From contig CAZIUA010000001.1 of assembly GCA_964542315.1 (NCBI GenBank), positions 1 to 64,000 of the forward strand: DNA of 64,000 bases, written 5' to 3'. The stretch comes from UBA11524 sp964542315 (GTDB lineage Bacteria > Bacillota > Clostridia > Christensenellales > Aristaeellaceae). A program made the translations under genes and the position numbers. The notes under the pieces were generated by a model that worked only from the letters and a program-made list of their open reading frames with translations, was not told the DNA's origin and made no database searches. The first letter of the stretch is position 1. The number at the start of each line of letters is the position of its first letter. Shown piece by piece: positions 42,634 through 51,978 of this stretch.

Positions 42634-42810
42634 GAGTTTGCACTCCGTCACTGTCAGGGCGGCAAGCAGTCCTAACGGCCGTTCCTTCGTGTAAGGAAGC
42701 GACTTTTGCAAGCAAAATCGCCCGAAAATCGCCGCGCATGTCGTCGATTTTCGATTTGCAGTCTGCCGACGGTGAGCAACTGACGCAGAATGGCTTGTTT
42801 TTCGACAGTC
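42601..42810 (+). repeat. 210-bp inverted repeat, right copy
   Basis: Reverse-complement partner of 35777-35986. The outer end is the sequence complementary to GACTGTCGAAAAACAAGCC. It fills most of the 314-base gap between the GH112 gene and htpG. Confidence 0.85.
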
Positions 42811-42811
42811 A

Positions 42812-42844
42812 GAGGCCGCTGCTCCACATCGAAGCAGCGGCCTC
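42812..42844. terminator. Stem-loop after htpG
   Basis: GAGGCCGCTGCT (42812-42823) and AGCAGCGGCCTC (42833-42844) form a perfect 12-bp stem, 12 bases past the htpG stop. No T-run follows on the minus strand. Confidence 0.6.
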
Positions 42845-42855
42845 GTCTTGTTCAA

Positions 42856-44754
42856 TTACTTCGCGGCGGCCATGGCGACGAGCTTCTGGCTGCGCTTGAG
42901 GAATTCGGTGATCTCCTCGGCTTCCAGGGGCTTGGCGGACATGCGTGCCAGGTCATAGAGCTGCTGGCAGAGCATCGCGGTCATCTCGTCCTCGGAATCG
43001 CGCTCGGCCAGTGCCTGCACGGTGGCATTGCGGCGGTTCAGCACCAGGGTGTAGCGATCCGGCATGGCGAAGGACTGGCCGTACATGCGGTACATCTCCT
43101 TCATGCGGCGCATCTGCTCATCCTCGGTGACGATGGCCGGCAGATCGGCATCCGCCAGGGCGGACAGCTCCACAGGCAGCTCATCCTGGCCGATGGCCTT
43201 GCGGAACATCTCCGCCAGCTTGGCCTGATCCAGCGTCGCGCCCTCGTCGGATTCCTCCGTCAGGCCGGAAACATCTGCGTCCACACGGGCGAAATGCACC
43301 GCTTCGTCACCGCCGGAATACTCCAGGAAGGACTGGAAGTTGCCGTCGATGACATGCTCCATCACGGCCACATCGATGCCGCGGTTGGTGTACATGGCCA
43401 CGCTGGCTGCCTGACGCTTGGGATCGTTGGTGTAGAAGATCTTCTTCTCGGCCTTGTCGCCATTGGCGTCCTGATACTCCTGCAGGGTGACATAGCGGTC
43501 ATCGGTCAGCTTGAGCAGCAGCGCCTTCTTCACCTGATCGTAGAACTTGGTATCCTTCATGCAGCCGTACTTGACGAAGGGGTGGATGTCATCCCAGTAC
43601 TTCTCGTAGGTCTCGCGCTCGGTGTTGAACAGGCCGACCAGACGATCCGCCACCTTCTTGGTGATGTGCGCGGAGATCTTCTTGACGGTGCCGTCATTCT
43701 GCAGGAAGGAACGGCTGACGTTCAGCGGCAGGTCGGGGCAGTCGATCACGCCCTTGAGCAGCATGAGGAATTCGGGGATGACTTCCTTGACATTGTCCGC
43801 CACGAACACCTGGCCGGAGAAGAGCTTCACCTGACCCTCGTTCGCGCCGAATTCGTTCTTCAGCTTGGGGAAATAGAGGATGCCCTTGAGGTTGAAGGGG
43901 TAATCCACATTCAGATGCACCCAGAACAGCGGATCCTCATAGCCGAACATCTTGTGGTAGAAGTCGATGTACTCCTGCTCCTCACAGTCGGAAGGCTTCT
44001 TCAGCCATAGGGGCGCGGTCTCGTTGATCTGGCTGGGCTTGGGCTCCACCATGACCTTCTGCTTCTTGGGCGTGCCGTCCTCGTTGGTCTCGCCTTCCAC
44101 ATCTTCCTCGCGCTCATAGGGCTTGGCGTTAGCATCGAACACGGACACGGGGTAGGCCATATATCCGCAGTAGCGGCTGAGCACCTCGCGCACGCGGTAC
44201 ATCTCGAGGAATTCCTTGGCGTCCTCGCTGATGTGGAGGATGATGTCCGTGCCATGGGAGGCACGTTCGCCGCCTTCCATCTCGAAGGACATGCCGTCTT
44301 CGGACGTCCAGTGGACGGCTTCCGCGCCCTCATCGGCAGAAAGTGTGACGATCTCGACCTTGTCGCTGACCATGAACACGCTGTAGAAGCCCAGGCCGAA
44401 GTGGCCGATGATGCTCTCGCCCTCGCTCTTCTTCTCGCCGTTCTCGAACTGCTTCATGAATTCCGTCGCGCCGGAGAACGCCACCTGGTTGATATAGCGG
44501 TGGACTTCATCGGCGGTCATGCCGATGCCGGTATCGGAAATGGTGATGGTCTTTTCTTCCTTGTTGACGGTCACCAGGACGCTCATCGCTTCCTCGCCGC
44601 CGAACTTCATGCGATACTTGCTGATGGCGTCGCACGCGTTGGACACCACCTCGCGCAGAAAGATATCCTGATCCGAATACAGCCAGCGCTTGATGACCGG
44701 CATAATGTTTTGTGCGTCAATGGACACGGAGCCCTTTTCCATTTGGATTGCCAT
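42856..44754 (-). CDS. htpG: HSP90-family chaperone HtpG
   Basis: 632 residues from ATG 44754, with GGAGG 8 bases upstream. The N-terminal ATPase (1-215) has DIFLREVVSNACDAISK, ISDTGIGMTADEV and GHFGLGFYSVFMV. The middle and dimerisation domains are complete (RSFLQNDGTVKKIS). It folds client proteins under stress. The promoter at 44819-44847 and an upstream CIRCE element suggest HrcA control. Confidence 0.96.
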   Translation of the reverse strand: MAIQMEKGSVSIDAQNIMPVIKRWLYSDQDIFLREVVSNACDAISKYRMKFGGEEAMSVLVTVNKEEKTITISDTGIGMTADEVHRYINQVAFSGATEFMKQFENGEKKSEGESIIGHFGLGFYSVFMVSDKVEIVTLSADEGAEAVHWTSEDGMSFEMEGGERASHGTDIILHISEDAKEFLEMYRVREVLSRYCGYMAYPVSVFDANAKPYEREEDVEGETNEDGTPKKQKVMVEPKPSQINETAPLWLKKPSDCEEQEYIDFYHKMFGYEDPLFWVHLNVDYPFNLKGILYFPKLKNEFGANEGQVKLFSGQVFVADNVKEVIPEFLMLLKGVIDCPDLPLNVSRSFLQNDGTVKKISAHITKKVADRLVGLFNTERETYEKYWDDIHPFVKYGCMKDTKFYDQVKKALLLKLTDDRYVTLQEYQDANGDKAEKKIFYTNDPKRQAASVAMYTNRGIDVAVMEHVIDGNFQSFLEYSGGDEAVHFARVDADVSGLTEESDEGATLDQAKLAEMFRKAIGQDELPVELSALADADLPAIVTEDEQMRRMKEMYRMYGQSFAMPDRYTLVLNRRNATVQALAERDSEDEMTAMLCQQLYDLARMSAKPLEAEEITEFLKRSQKLVAMAAAK

Positions 44755-44818
44755 AATCATAACCTCCTGACATACGATGGATCCCTTTGATCCTGTGGTT
44801 CTTGCGACCACAATGAGT

Positions 44819-44847
44819 ATTATACCACCCATTTTGCAGAAATGCAA
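44819..44847 (-). promoter_or_regulatory. htpG promoter
   Basis: On the minus strand TTGCAT (44847-44842), 17 bases, TATAAT (44824-44819). Confidence 0.8.
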
Positions 44848-44854
44848 TAGAAAA

Positions 44855-44881
44855 TTAGCACTCAACGACGAAGAGTGCTAA
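44855..44881. promoter_or_regulatory. CIRCE element (HrcA operator)
   Basis: Perfect arms TTAGCACTC (44855-44863) and GAGTGCTAA (44873-44881) with the canonical nine-base spacer. It lies just upstream of the htpG -35 rather than over the start point. Confidence 0.92.
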
Positions 44882-44911
44882 CAAAATGTCGAAAAAATGA
44901 CTTTTTGCATC

Positions 44912-44943
44912 AAAAAAACCGCTGCCCCGTCGGAACAGCGGTT
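44912..44943 (-). terminator. Terminator after zinc-finger gene
   Basis: AACCGCTG (44917-44924) and CAGCGGTT (44936-44943); the minus-strand transcript ends in a run of seven T. Confidence 0.85.
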
Positions 44944-44949
44944 AATCAT

Positions 44950-45147
44950 TCACGGCGCGAAGAGTGTGCAGCCCATTTCGCGGAATTCCGCGACCTTTTG
45001 CCGGAGCAGCTCCACCGTGACGCCGAAATGCTGCGCCATGCAGGCGAAGCACAGGTATTCCGTCGTGCCGCGGTTGATGAGCTTGCGCGTCAGGCCGATC
45101 TCGTCCGGCGAGACGGGGCTCCCGCACTGGCGGCAGGCATCAGGCAT
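44950..45147 (-). CDS. Small four-cysteine zinc-finger protein
   Basis: 65 residues with CRQC near the start and CFAC near residue 33, a likely zinc ribbon, then a helical tail (VELLRQKVAEFREMGCTLF). The start overlaps the GH27 3' end by eight bases, so it is co-translated with the galactosidase. I recall similar short proteins in other Clostridia but know no function. Confidence 0.75.
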   Translation of the reverse strand: MPDACRQCGSPVSPDEIGLTRKLINRGTTEYLCFACMAQHFGVTVELLRQKVAEFREMGCTLFAP

Positions 45148-46330
45148 CGGTCTTCACCAGCTTGCACAGGTAGAGCTTGCAGTCGTGGCCCTCGATGTGG
45201 GGGTTGAAGAAGTCGCTGACCGGGCCGATGTGTTCGCCGGTGAAGACGTCGGTCATGTCCAGGGCGACGCCGCTGGTCACGGGCAGACCCATATCCACGA
45301 ATTCGCCATGGACTTCGGCGCCCTGATCGGCCAGGTTGGCATAGAAGAGGGCGAATTCATTGTCGGACAAGTGGCGCAGGAGGATCAGCGCGGTGTCCGG
45401 GATGTGCATCCAGGGATCCTCGCCGGGGCCGGGATCAGGATTGGACACGCACACGCTGTCCCGGCGGACGACATAGGGCGCGCGGCATTCTTCATCCTGG
45501 TTGATGCGCAGGAGGTGCTTGTTCTGCATCAGCTCCTTGTATTCCGGGGCGAGCTTGCGCAGGTCGGCACCCATCATCAGCGGCACGCCGCACAGGCACC
45601 ACAGCGCGAACTGCAGCCGGTATTCCTCATAGGTGCAGATCTTGCCCAGCCCCACATTGCCCTGGCCGGCCATGCCGACGGTCAGCATATCCATATCGTT
45701 GAAGCAGTAATTGCCGGACATGCACAGCTTGTCCAGCTGGCTCTTGACGATATCGGTGAAGGAGCGGTAGTTGTCGAAGATATCGCCGGTGGAGCGGTAC
45801 ATATGCGCACCGATCTGGCGCATCCAGGTGCCGGGATCCTGCTGGCCCCAGTTGCAGGCGGAGAAGAGGATCTCCCGTCCGGTGGCCTTGAGCGCCATGG
45901 ACATGGTCAGGTAGCGCGCCTTGCAGTTGCCGGAGGAGGGGAAATTGCAGAAGTCGTACTTAAGGAAGTCCACGCCCCAGTCGGCGAAGGTCTGCGCGTC
46001 CACGAATTCATGGTCGTAGCTGGACGGATAACCGGCACAGGTGCGGGCGCCTGCGCAGGAATACATGCCGAATTTCAGCCCCTTGGAATGGACGTAATCC
46101 GCCAGCGCCTTCATGCCATGGGGGAATTTTTCCGGGTCGGGGACGAGACGGCCGTCCGCGCCGCGCTGACGCAGGCTCCAGCAGTCGTCGATCACCAGGT
46201 ATTCGTATCCGGCGTCGCGATAGCCTTCGTTCACCATGTAGTCTGCCATCTGGCGGATCAGCTCATCATTGATCTGCCAGCCGAAAGTGTTCCAGGAATT
46301 CCAGCCCATGGGCGGTGTGCGTGCGATCAT
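45140..46330 (-). CDS. Alpha-galactosidase, glycoside hydrolase family 27
   Basis: 396 residues, no signal peptide. Barrel motifs TPPMGWNSWNTFG, EYLVIDDCW and KFGMYSCAG are present. The nucleophile is Asp126 in LKYDFCN, and the likely acid/base is Asp183 in YRSTGDI. A short C-terminal beta domain is present. It removes terminal alpha-galactose from raffinose-type sugars or galactomannan fragments. GGAGG is 10 bases before the ATG. It is divergent from the GH43 arabinanase gene. Confidence 0.95.
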   Translation of the reverse strand: MIARTPPMGWNSWNTFGWQINDELIRQMADYMVNEGYRDAGYEYLVIDDCWSLRQRGADGRLVPDPEKFPHGMKALADYVHSKGLKFGMYSCAGARTCAGYPSSYDHEFVDAQTFADWGVDFLKYDFCNFPSSGNCKARYLTMSMALKATGREILFSACNWGQQDPGTWMRQIGAHMYRSTGDIFDNYRSFTDIVKSQLDKLCMSGNYCFNDMDMLTVGMAGQGNVGLGKICTYEEYRLQFALWCLCGVPLMMGADLRKLAPEYKELMQNKHLLRINQDEECRAPYVVRRDSVCVSNPDPGPGEDPWMHIPDTALILLRHLSDNEFALFYANLADQGAEVHGEFVDMGLPVTSGVALDMTDVFTGEHIGPVSDFFNPHIEGHDCKLYLCKLVKTDA

Positions 46331-46433
46331 TGCAGGGAAGCCTCCTTATTAATATGTACGAATAGATACTGATTGAAAGAATTCTGTACAAAGTGCACTT
46401 TTCCTGCAAGGGCCTGCGGAAGTTTTTATCGAC

Positions 46434-46454
46434 CGAAAACGATGATCGAAAACG
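46434..46454. repeat. Tandem CGAAAACG motifs in divergent promoter region
   Basis: CGAAAACG at 46434-46441 and 46447-46454, period 13 bases. The same 8-mer occurs at 12574-12581 upstream of cluster A. It could be a regulator site. The rest of the gap 46331-46687 holds only the promoter below. Confidence 0.35.
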
Positions 46455-46571
46455 GGCATCCGACGGTGTTAAATGAGAGGAAATCCGAAGCAAGCGCCCT
46501 TGCACACATTGTATGTGGACAATTGTGGGCAAAGTATGCGTAAAAAGTACAAAAAATGAAATGTTGCTTCC

Positions 46572-46600
46572 TTGACAAAAAGGCTGGGATTGCGTATGAT
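46572..46600 (+). promoter_or_regulatory. Promoter for arabinanase and cluster B
   Basis: TTGACA (46572-46577), 17 bases, TATGAT (46595-46600), about 88 bases before the ATG. Confidence 0.85.
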
Positions 46601-46687
46601 ATTAATGGTTGTAAATTGTGCAAATTCACCGAAACCGAAGGAAAGAATCTGGCGGAAGTATTCCGGTGATTTTGAAGGAGAGTGCCT

Positions 46688-48148
46688 ATGAGGAGCAAAC
46701 GGATCGTTGTCTGCGTCCTGGCGCTGCTTTTGAGCCTGCCCGTTTTCGCCCATGCGGCGGAAGAGGCCGTGCCTAACAGCGCGCTGCCCATGCCCAAATT
46801 CATGAAGAATGTGGCCGTTCATGACCCGTCCATCATCAAGGCGGATGACGGCTACTATTATATTTTCGGCTCCCACATGGCCGCGGCCAGGAGCGCCGAC
46901 CTCATCGACTGGACGCTGATCTCCCGGGATGCGACCAATGGCGGCTGCACCCTGGTGAAAAACGTGCAGGAGGAAATGAAGGAAGGGCTTGCCTACGCTA
47001 AGTCGAACACCTTCTGGGCGCCGGATGTGGTGCAGCTGAACAACGGCACCTACGCCATGTATTACTGCATGTGCGAAGGCTCCTCGCCGCTGTCTGCGCT
47101 GGGCATCGCCTATGCGGAGAAGCCCGAAGGCCCCTATGTCAACCAGGGGCTGATCCTCAGATCCGGCTACGCGGGCTATAACGCCACGGTCTATCCCAAT
47201 GCGGTGGATCCCTGCACCTTCTATGATCAGGATGGCCGCCTGTGGATGGTCTACGGCTCCTACTCCGGCGGCATCTACATCCTCGAGATGGATGCGGAGA
47301 CCGGCTTCCCCCTGGAGGGCCAGCTGAACAACGGCCTGGGCAAGAAGCTGCTGGGCGGCAACCATGCCCGCATCGAGGCCCCCTACATCATGTACAGCCC
47401 GGACACGGAGTATTACTACCTGTTCCTGTCCTTCGGCGGTCTGAATGCGGATGACGGCTACAATATCCGCGTGTGCCGCTCCAAGACGCCCGACGGCCCC
47501 TATGAGGATGCGCTGGGTCAGAACATGATCCGCTGCGCCGGCCGTCCGGGGACGTTCTTCAACGATCCGGATTACGAATCCTATGGCGTGAAGCTCATGG
47601 GCGGCTATGAATTCCTGGCCGCTGAGGGCGACAAGAACAAGATCACCCTGGCCTACCGCAGCCCGGGTCACAACAGCGCCTATTATGATGAAGAAACGGG
47701 CCGTTACTTTATCGTCTTCCATACCCGCTTTGCCAATTCCGGCGAGTCCTTCCAGGTGCGCGTGCACGAGATGTACATGAACGCCGAGGGCTGGCCGGTG
47801 GTGTCGCCGCTGCGCTATGCGGGTGAAATGCCCCAGCCGGTGGACGCGTCCCTGATGGACGGCCTCTACAAGGTGCTGCTGCATCAGCGGGACATCAACA
47901 AGGTCGAGCATGAGAGCGAGGAGATCACCCTCCATGCCGACGGCACCGTCACCGGCGCTTACACCGGCGAATGGGCCTGCACCGACGGTGTCAATGTGAC
48001 CCTGACCCTTGACGGGCTGCAGTACACCGGCGTGATGCATACCGCGCTGGACGCGAGCCAGCGGAACTGGACGACCTGCATTTCCGCGCTGGATGGATCC
48101 GGCGCTGCGCTCTGGGCCACCCGGGCGTATAGCAACTACATCGACTGA
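46688..48148 (+). CDS. Secreted GH43 endo-arabinanase-like enzyme
   Basis: 486 residues from ATG 46688, with GAAGGAG 7 bases upstream (a GTG six bases earlier overlaps it). A signal peptide (MRSKRIVVCVLALLLSLPVFAHA) leads to a GH43 propeller: VAVHDPSIIKADDGYYYIFGSH, FWAPDVVQLNNGTYAMYYC, VDPCTFYDQDGRLWMVYGS and HARIEAPYIMY with the probable acid Glu. A C-terminal beta domain (about 385-486) follows, as in AbnB-type arabinanases. It should cut extracellular arabinan into oligosaccharides. It is followed after 8 bases by the cluster B binding fusion, so both are one transcript. Confidence 0.88.
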   Translation: MRSKRIVVCVLALLLSLPVFAHAAEEAVPNSALPMPKFMKNVAVHDPSIIKADDGYYYIFGSHMAAARSADLIDWTLISRDATNGGCTLVKNVQEEMKEGLAYAKSNTFWAPDVVQLNNGTYAMYYCMCEGSSPLSALGIAYAEKPEGPYVNQGLILRSGYAGYNATVYPNAVDPCTFYDQDGRLWMVYGSYSGGIYILEMDAETGFPLEGQLNNGLGKKLLGGNHARIEAPYIMYSPDTEYYYLFLSFGGLNADDGYNIRVCRSKTPDGPYEDALGQNMIRCAGRPGTFFNDPDYESYGVKLMGGYEFLAAEGDKNKITLAYRSPGHNSAYYDEETGRYFIVFHTRFANSGESFQVRVHEMYMNAEGWPVVSPLRYAGEMPQPVDASLMDGLYKVLLHQRDINKVEHESEEITLHADGTVTGAYTGEWACTDGVNVTLTLDGLQYTGVMHTALDASQRNWTTCISALDGSGAALWATRAYSNYID

Positions 48149-48156
48149 AGAATGGG

Positions 48157-51081
48157 GTGAATCGCTTGCGCACAAGGATCCTTGCTCTGGTCATGATGCT
48201 GCTGTGCATCTTCCCCTTCGCCCTGGCGGAGGATGGGGAAACGGTTCAAAAGATGGAAACGGTGGAGACGCTGTATACGGCGCTCGCCAAGACGTACACG
48301 CTGCCGGTCTATGCCGGTGAGGACGTGACCACTCAGACGGCACTGAGCCTGCCGCTGTATTCCGCCGGCGAGGTGACGGTGGCCGTTCCTGAGGACGCAC
48401 AGTATGAGATCTGGCTGTCCTATGTCAACACCACCACGTCCACGCTGCCCACGGAAATGACCGTGACCATCGATGGGGAAGTCCGCTGCGCCGAAATGCA
48501 GCGCGTGAAGATGGACTCCCTGTGGGTGGATGACGGCATCTTCCCCACGGACCGTTACGGCAACGAGATCGCCACCACGCCCTATCAGGCGGAAGGCACG
48601 CTGGAAGCGGCCGTGTACGATTCCACCTACCGCACGGCGGAACCGCTGCTGTTCGAGCTGACCGCCGGCACCCATGTGCTGAAGTTCTCCGTGCAGGATG
48701 GCGGCCTGGATCTTTATGCCGTGACGCTTAAGGCGCCCGTTCAGGTGTCGGAAAAGCAGACCGGCGATGCATCCGGCGAGGCCATCATCGTCATTGAGGC
48801 TGAGCAGATCGCCTCGCGCAACGAATCCTCCATCCGCGGTGCGGGTGAGTTCAATGCGCGCCTGTCCCCCTATTCCAACGAGACCCGCAAGGTGAACTTC
48901 CTCGACGGCGCGTCCTTCGATGAGGCGGGCGACATGGTCACCTGGAACTTCACCGTGGAGGAAAGCGGCTGGTACTACCTCGGCGCGTACTATCGCCAGA
49001 GCGCCCGCGCGGATTTTCCCACCTATGTGGATGTCTATGTGGATGGCGCGATCCCCCATGCCGGTGCGCAGCGCGTGGCGTTTGACTACACCACCAGCTT
49101 CAAGACCATGCAGGCCAAGGCAGGGGAGGAGCCGCTGACCCTCTATCTGGAAAAGGGCGAGCACACCCTGTCCTTCTGCATCAATGCGGCGCACCTGACG
49201 CCCATTTACGAGACCATCGACGAGTTGCTGACGGAGATCAATGTGCTCTCCAACGACGTCAAGTCCCTCATGGGCGGCGCGACGGCGGATGCATACCGCT
49301 CCTACAACATGCTCAAGAATTTCCCTGACCTGGTGGAACGCCTGCAGGGCTGGGCCAAGCAGTGCTCCGACAGCGTCGAATATTCCAAGCAGTTCTCTGC
49401 CAATGATTCCGGTGCGGCCTTCTCCTCCATGACCCTGAGCGCCGATCAGCTCAGCCGTCTGGCCGAGGAACCCGAAAACCTGCCGCGCCGTATGTCTGAG
49501 TTCTCCACCGGCTCCAACTCTGCGGCGCGTATGCTCGCCCAGCAGCTGACCGATATGGCGAACAACGACCTGTCCATCGACCAGATCTACCTCTATCAGG
49601 CGGATGCCAAGCTGCCCAAGAAGGCGAACTGGCTCCAGAGCACCTGGGCCGGTGTGGAACGCTTCTTCACCTCCTTCGTGAAGGAAGACTATTCCGCCAG
49701 CGCCGCCACGGAATCCACCTGGGTGGATGACAATGGCGTGGAGCAGCCCGTCATCCAGGTGTGGATGGGCCGCAGCCGTCAGTATGTCGAGACGCTGCAG
49801 AACATGATCGACACCCAGTTCACCCCTGCGACCGGCATCAAGGTCAACCTGTCTCTGATGCCCGACGCGAACAAGCTCGTCCTGGCCAACGCCGCCGGCA
49901 CTGCGCCCGATGTGGTGCTGAGCCTGCAGTACGTCGTGCCGTCCTACCTGAACATCCGCGGCGCGCTGTATGACCTGACGCAGTTCGAGGACTTCGGCGA
50001 GGTCGCCCAGCGCTTCTCCACCGGCCTGTTCATCCCCTACACCCTCAAGGACGGCGTGTATGCCATGCCTGAGACGGTGAACTTCTGGGTCATGTTCTAC
50101 CGCAAGGACATCCTGGAATCCCTGCAGATCGAAGTGCCTGATTCCATGGATGAGGTCAAGCTCATCCTGCCCGAATTGCAGCGCCGCTCGATGAATTTCT
50201 ACTTCCCCACGGCAGGTATGGTTGGCACGAAGGTCTTCCCCGGCACGCTGCCGCTGATCCTGCAGTCCGGCGGTTCCATCTATGACACCACCATCGGCGA
50301 TACCACTCTGGACAGCGAGGTCTCCCTGACGGGCTTCCGCGAGCTGACCGAGCTGTTCACGGTGTACAACATGCCCATCGACGTGCCTTCGCCCGGCTTC
50401 TATCAGCAGTTCCGCGACGGCACGCTGCCCATCGGCGTGGCGGATCTGTCCACGTACAACCTGCTGCTCAATGCCGCGCCCGAACTGGACGGCCTGTGGG
50501 ACATCGCGCTGTTCCCCGGCCTGACGGACGAAAACGGCGAGGTGCAGCGCTGGACCACTGGCGGTGCGGAGACCATGGCCATCATGTCCGCGGCGGAAAA
50601 GCATGACCGCCTGGACGAGAGCTGGACCTTCCTGAAGTGGTGGTCCTCTGCTGAGGTGCAGAGCCAGTTCGGCAACCTGCTTCAGTCCACCTATGGTTCC
50701 GAGTACATCTGGCCCACCGCGAACATGGAGGCCTTCGCCGAGCTGCCCCTGCGCAGCGCGCATAAGAAGGTCATCATCGAGCAGATGGAGTGGATGACCG
50801 AGGCGCCCTGGGTGCTGGGTACCTACATGCTGGAACGCGAACTCTCCAACGCTTTCATCTCCGTCACGGCGGACGGCGTCGAAGCTCGCCGCGCGATGGA
50901 TACCGCGGTGAAGCGCATCAACCGTGAGACCTACCGCAAGCTGGAGGAGTTCGGCTATTACAAGGACGGCGTGATGCTGGAGGAATTCCCCACGCCCACG
51001 GCTGATGTCGTCCAGAACATCATCGATGCGTGGAATGCCGCGCATCCCACCACACAAGCAGAGGAGGGTGCAGCCAAGTGA
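48157..51081 (+). CDS. Giant secreted fusion: carbohydrate-binding-like modules plus solute-binding domain, cluster B
   Basis: 974 residues. GTG 48157 is taken, but TTG 48166 fits the GGGGTG ribosome site better and would lose three residues. A signal peptide ends in LCIFPFALAED. Beta-sandwich modules occur at about 45-200 and 205-345 (DMVTWNFTVEESGWYYLGAYY). A helical spacer includes NWLQSTWAGVERFFTSFVKED. The solute-binding domain runs from about 530 (GTAPDVVLSLQYV, DGVYAMPETVNFWVMFYRKD, WTFLKWW). It is the counterpart of 7202-10162 but lacks that protein's uncleaved membrane anchor. Next gene overlaps by four bases. Confidence 0.85.
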   Translation: MNRLRTRILALVMMLLCIFPFALAEDGETVQKMETVETLYTALAKTYTLPVYAGEDVTTQTALSLPLYSAGEVTVAVPEDAQYEIWLSYVNTTTSTLPTEMTVTIDGEVRCAEMQRVKMDSLWVDDGIFPTDRYGNEIATTPYQAEGTLEAAVYDSTYRTAEPLLFELTAGTHVLKFSVQDGGLDLYAVTLKAPVQVSEKQTGDASGEAIIVIEAEQIASRNESSIRGAGEFNARLSPYSNETRKVNFLDGASFDEAGDMVTWNFTVEESGWYYLGAYYRQSARADFPTYVDVYVDGAIPHAGAQRVAFDYTTSFKTMQAKAGEEPLTLYLEKGEHTLSFCINAAHLTPIYETIDELLTEINVLSNDVKSLMGGATADAYRSYNMLKNFPDLVERLQGWAKQCSDSVEYSKQFSANDSGAAFSSMTLSADQLSRLAEEPENLPRRMSEFSTGSNSAARMLAQQLTDMANNDLSIDQIYLYQADAKLPKKANWLQSTWAGVERFFTSFVKEDYSASAATESTWVDDNGVEQPVIQVWMGRSRQYVETLQNMIDTQFTPATGIKVNLSLMPDANKLVLANAAGTAPDVVLSLQYVVPSYLNIRGALYDLTQFEDFGEVAQRFSTGLFIPYTLKDGVYAMPETVNFWVMFYRKDILESLQIEVPDSMDEVKLILPELQRRSMNFYFPTAGMVGTKVFPGTLPLILQSGGSIYDTTIGDTTLDSEVSLTGFRELTELFTVYNMPIDVPSPGFYQQFRDGTLPIGVADLSTYNLLLNAAPELDGLWDIALFPGLTDENGEVQRWTTGGAETMAIMSAAEKHDRLDESWTFLKWWSSAEVQSQFGNLLQSTYGSEYIWPTANMEAFAELPLRSAHKKVIIEQMEWMTEAPWVLGTYMLERELSNAFISVTADGVEARRAMDTAVKRINRETYRKLEEFGYYKDGVMLEEFPTPTADVVQNIIDAWNAAHPTTQAEEGAAK

Positions 51082-51962
51082 TCACCGATAAGAAAACGCC
51101 GTATCTGTTCCTCCTGCCGTATCTGCTGCTGTTTACGGTGTTCATCATCATCCCCACGGGCATGGCGGTCATGCTGTCCTTCACCAACTACAACGCGGTG
51201 CAGACGCCTGAATTCGTCGGCCTGACGAACTACATCAACCTCCTGACGCAGGATACCATCTTCCTGCAGTACGTCCTGCCCAACACGCTGGTGTTCTCCA
51301 TCATCGTGGGCGTTGGCGGATACCTTCTCAGCTTCGTGCTGGCCTGGTCCCTTTCGCAGCTGTCGAAGGGCCCCCGCACGGTGCTGGCGCTGATCCTCTA
51401 TTCGCCCTCCATGACCGCCGGCGTGGCCATGTCCGTGGTGTGGCGCACCGTTTTCCTGGGCAACCAGAGCGGCATCGCCAACTATGCGCTGACGGCGCTG
51501 GGCATCATCAATGAGCCGATCCTCTGGCTGTCCAACGCCACCTACATCCTGCCCATCGTCATCATCGTGGCGCTGTGGTCGTCCATGGGCGTTGGCTTCC
51601 TGGCGATGCTGGCCGGTCTGCTGAATGTCAGCCCTGAGCTGTATGAGGCGGGCGCCATCGATGGCATCAAGAACCGCTTCCAGGAGGTCGTCTACATCAC
51701 CATCCCCTCCATGAAGCCCCAGATGCTCTTCGGCGCGGTCATGGCTGTGACCAACGCCTTCCAGCAGGGCTCCATCGGCGTGATGCTGACCGGCTCCAAC
51801 CCCACCCCCCAGTACGCCGCACAGCTGATGGTCAACCATGTTGAGGATTATGGCTTCACCCGCTATGAGATGGGCTATGCCGCTGCGGTCTCCGTGGCGC
51901 TGCTGGCGCTGATCTACGCCTTCTCCTTCGTGGCCCGCAAGCTCTTTGAAGAAAAGGATTAA
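51078..51962 (+). CDS. Sugar ABC transporter permease, MalF/LplB-like, cluster B
   Basis: 294 residues from GTG 51078, overlapping the previous TGA (GTGA) with GGAGGG upstream; longer in-frame starts fall within the previous gene. Six membrane helices, first-helix signature LSFTNYNAVQTPEFVGLTNYINL, and the EAA loop EAGAIDGIKNRFQEVVYITI near 189. Pairs with the permease at 51979 and parallels 6280-7185. Confidence 0.92.
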   Translation: MITDKKTPYLFLLPYLLLFTVFIIIPTGMAVMLSFTNYNAVQTPEFVGLTNYINLLTQDTIFLQYVLPNTLVFSIIVGVGGYLLSFVLAWSLSQLSKGPRTVLALILYSPSMTAGVAMSVVWRTVFLGNQSGIANYALTALGIINEPILWLSNATYILPIVIIVALWSSMGVGFLAMLAGLLNVSPELYEAGAIDGIKNRFQEVVYITIPSMKPQMLFGAVMAVTNAFQQGSIGVMLTGSNPTPQYAAQLMVNHVEDYGFTRYEMGYAAAVSVALLALIYAFSFVARKLFEEKD

Positions 51963-51978
51963 GAAAGGAGGGAATCCC

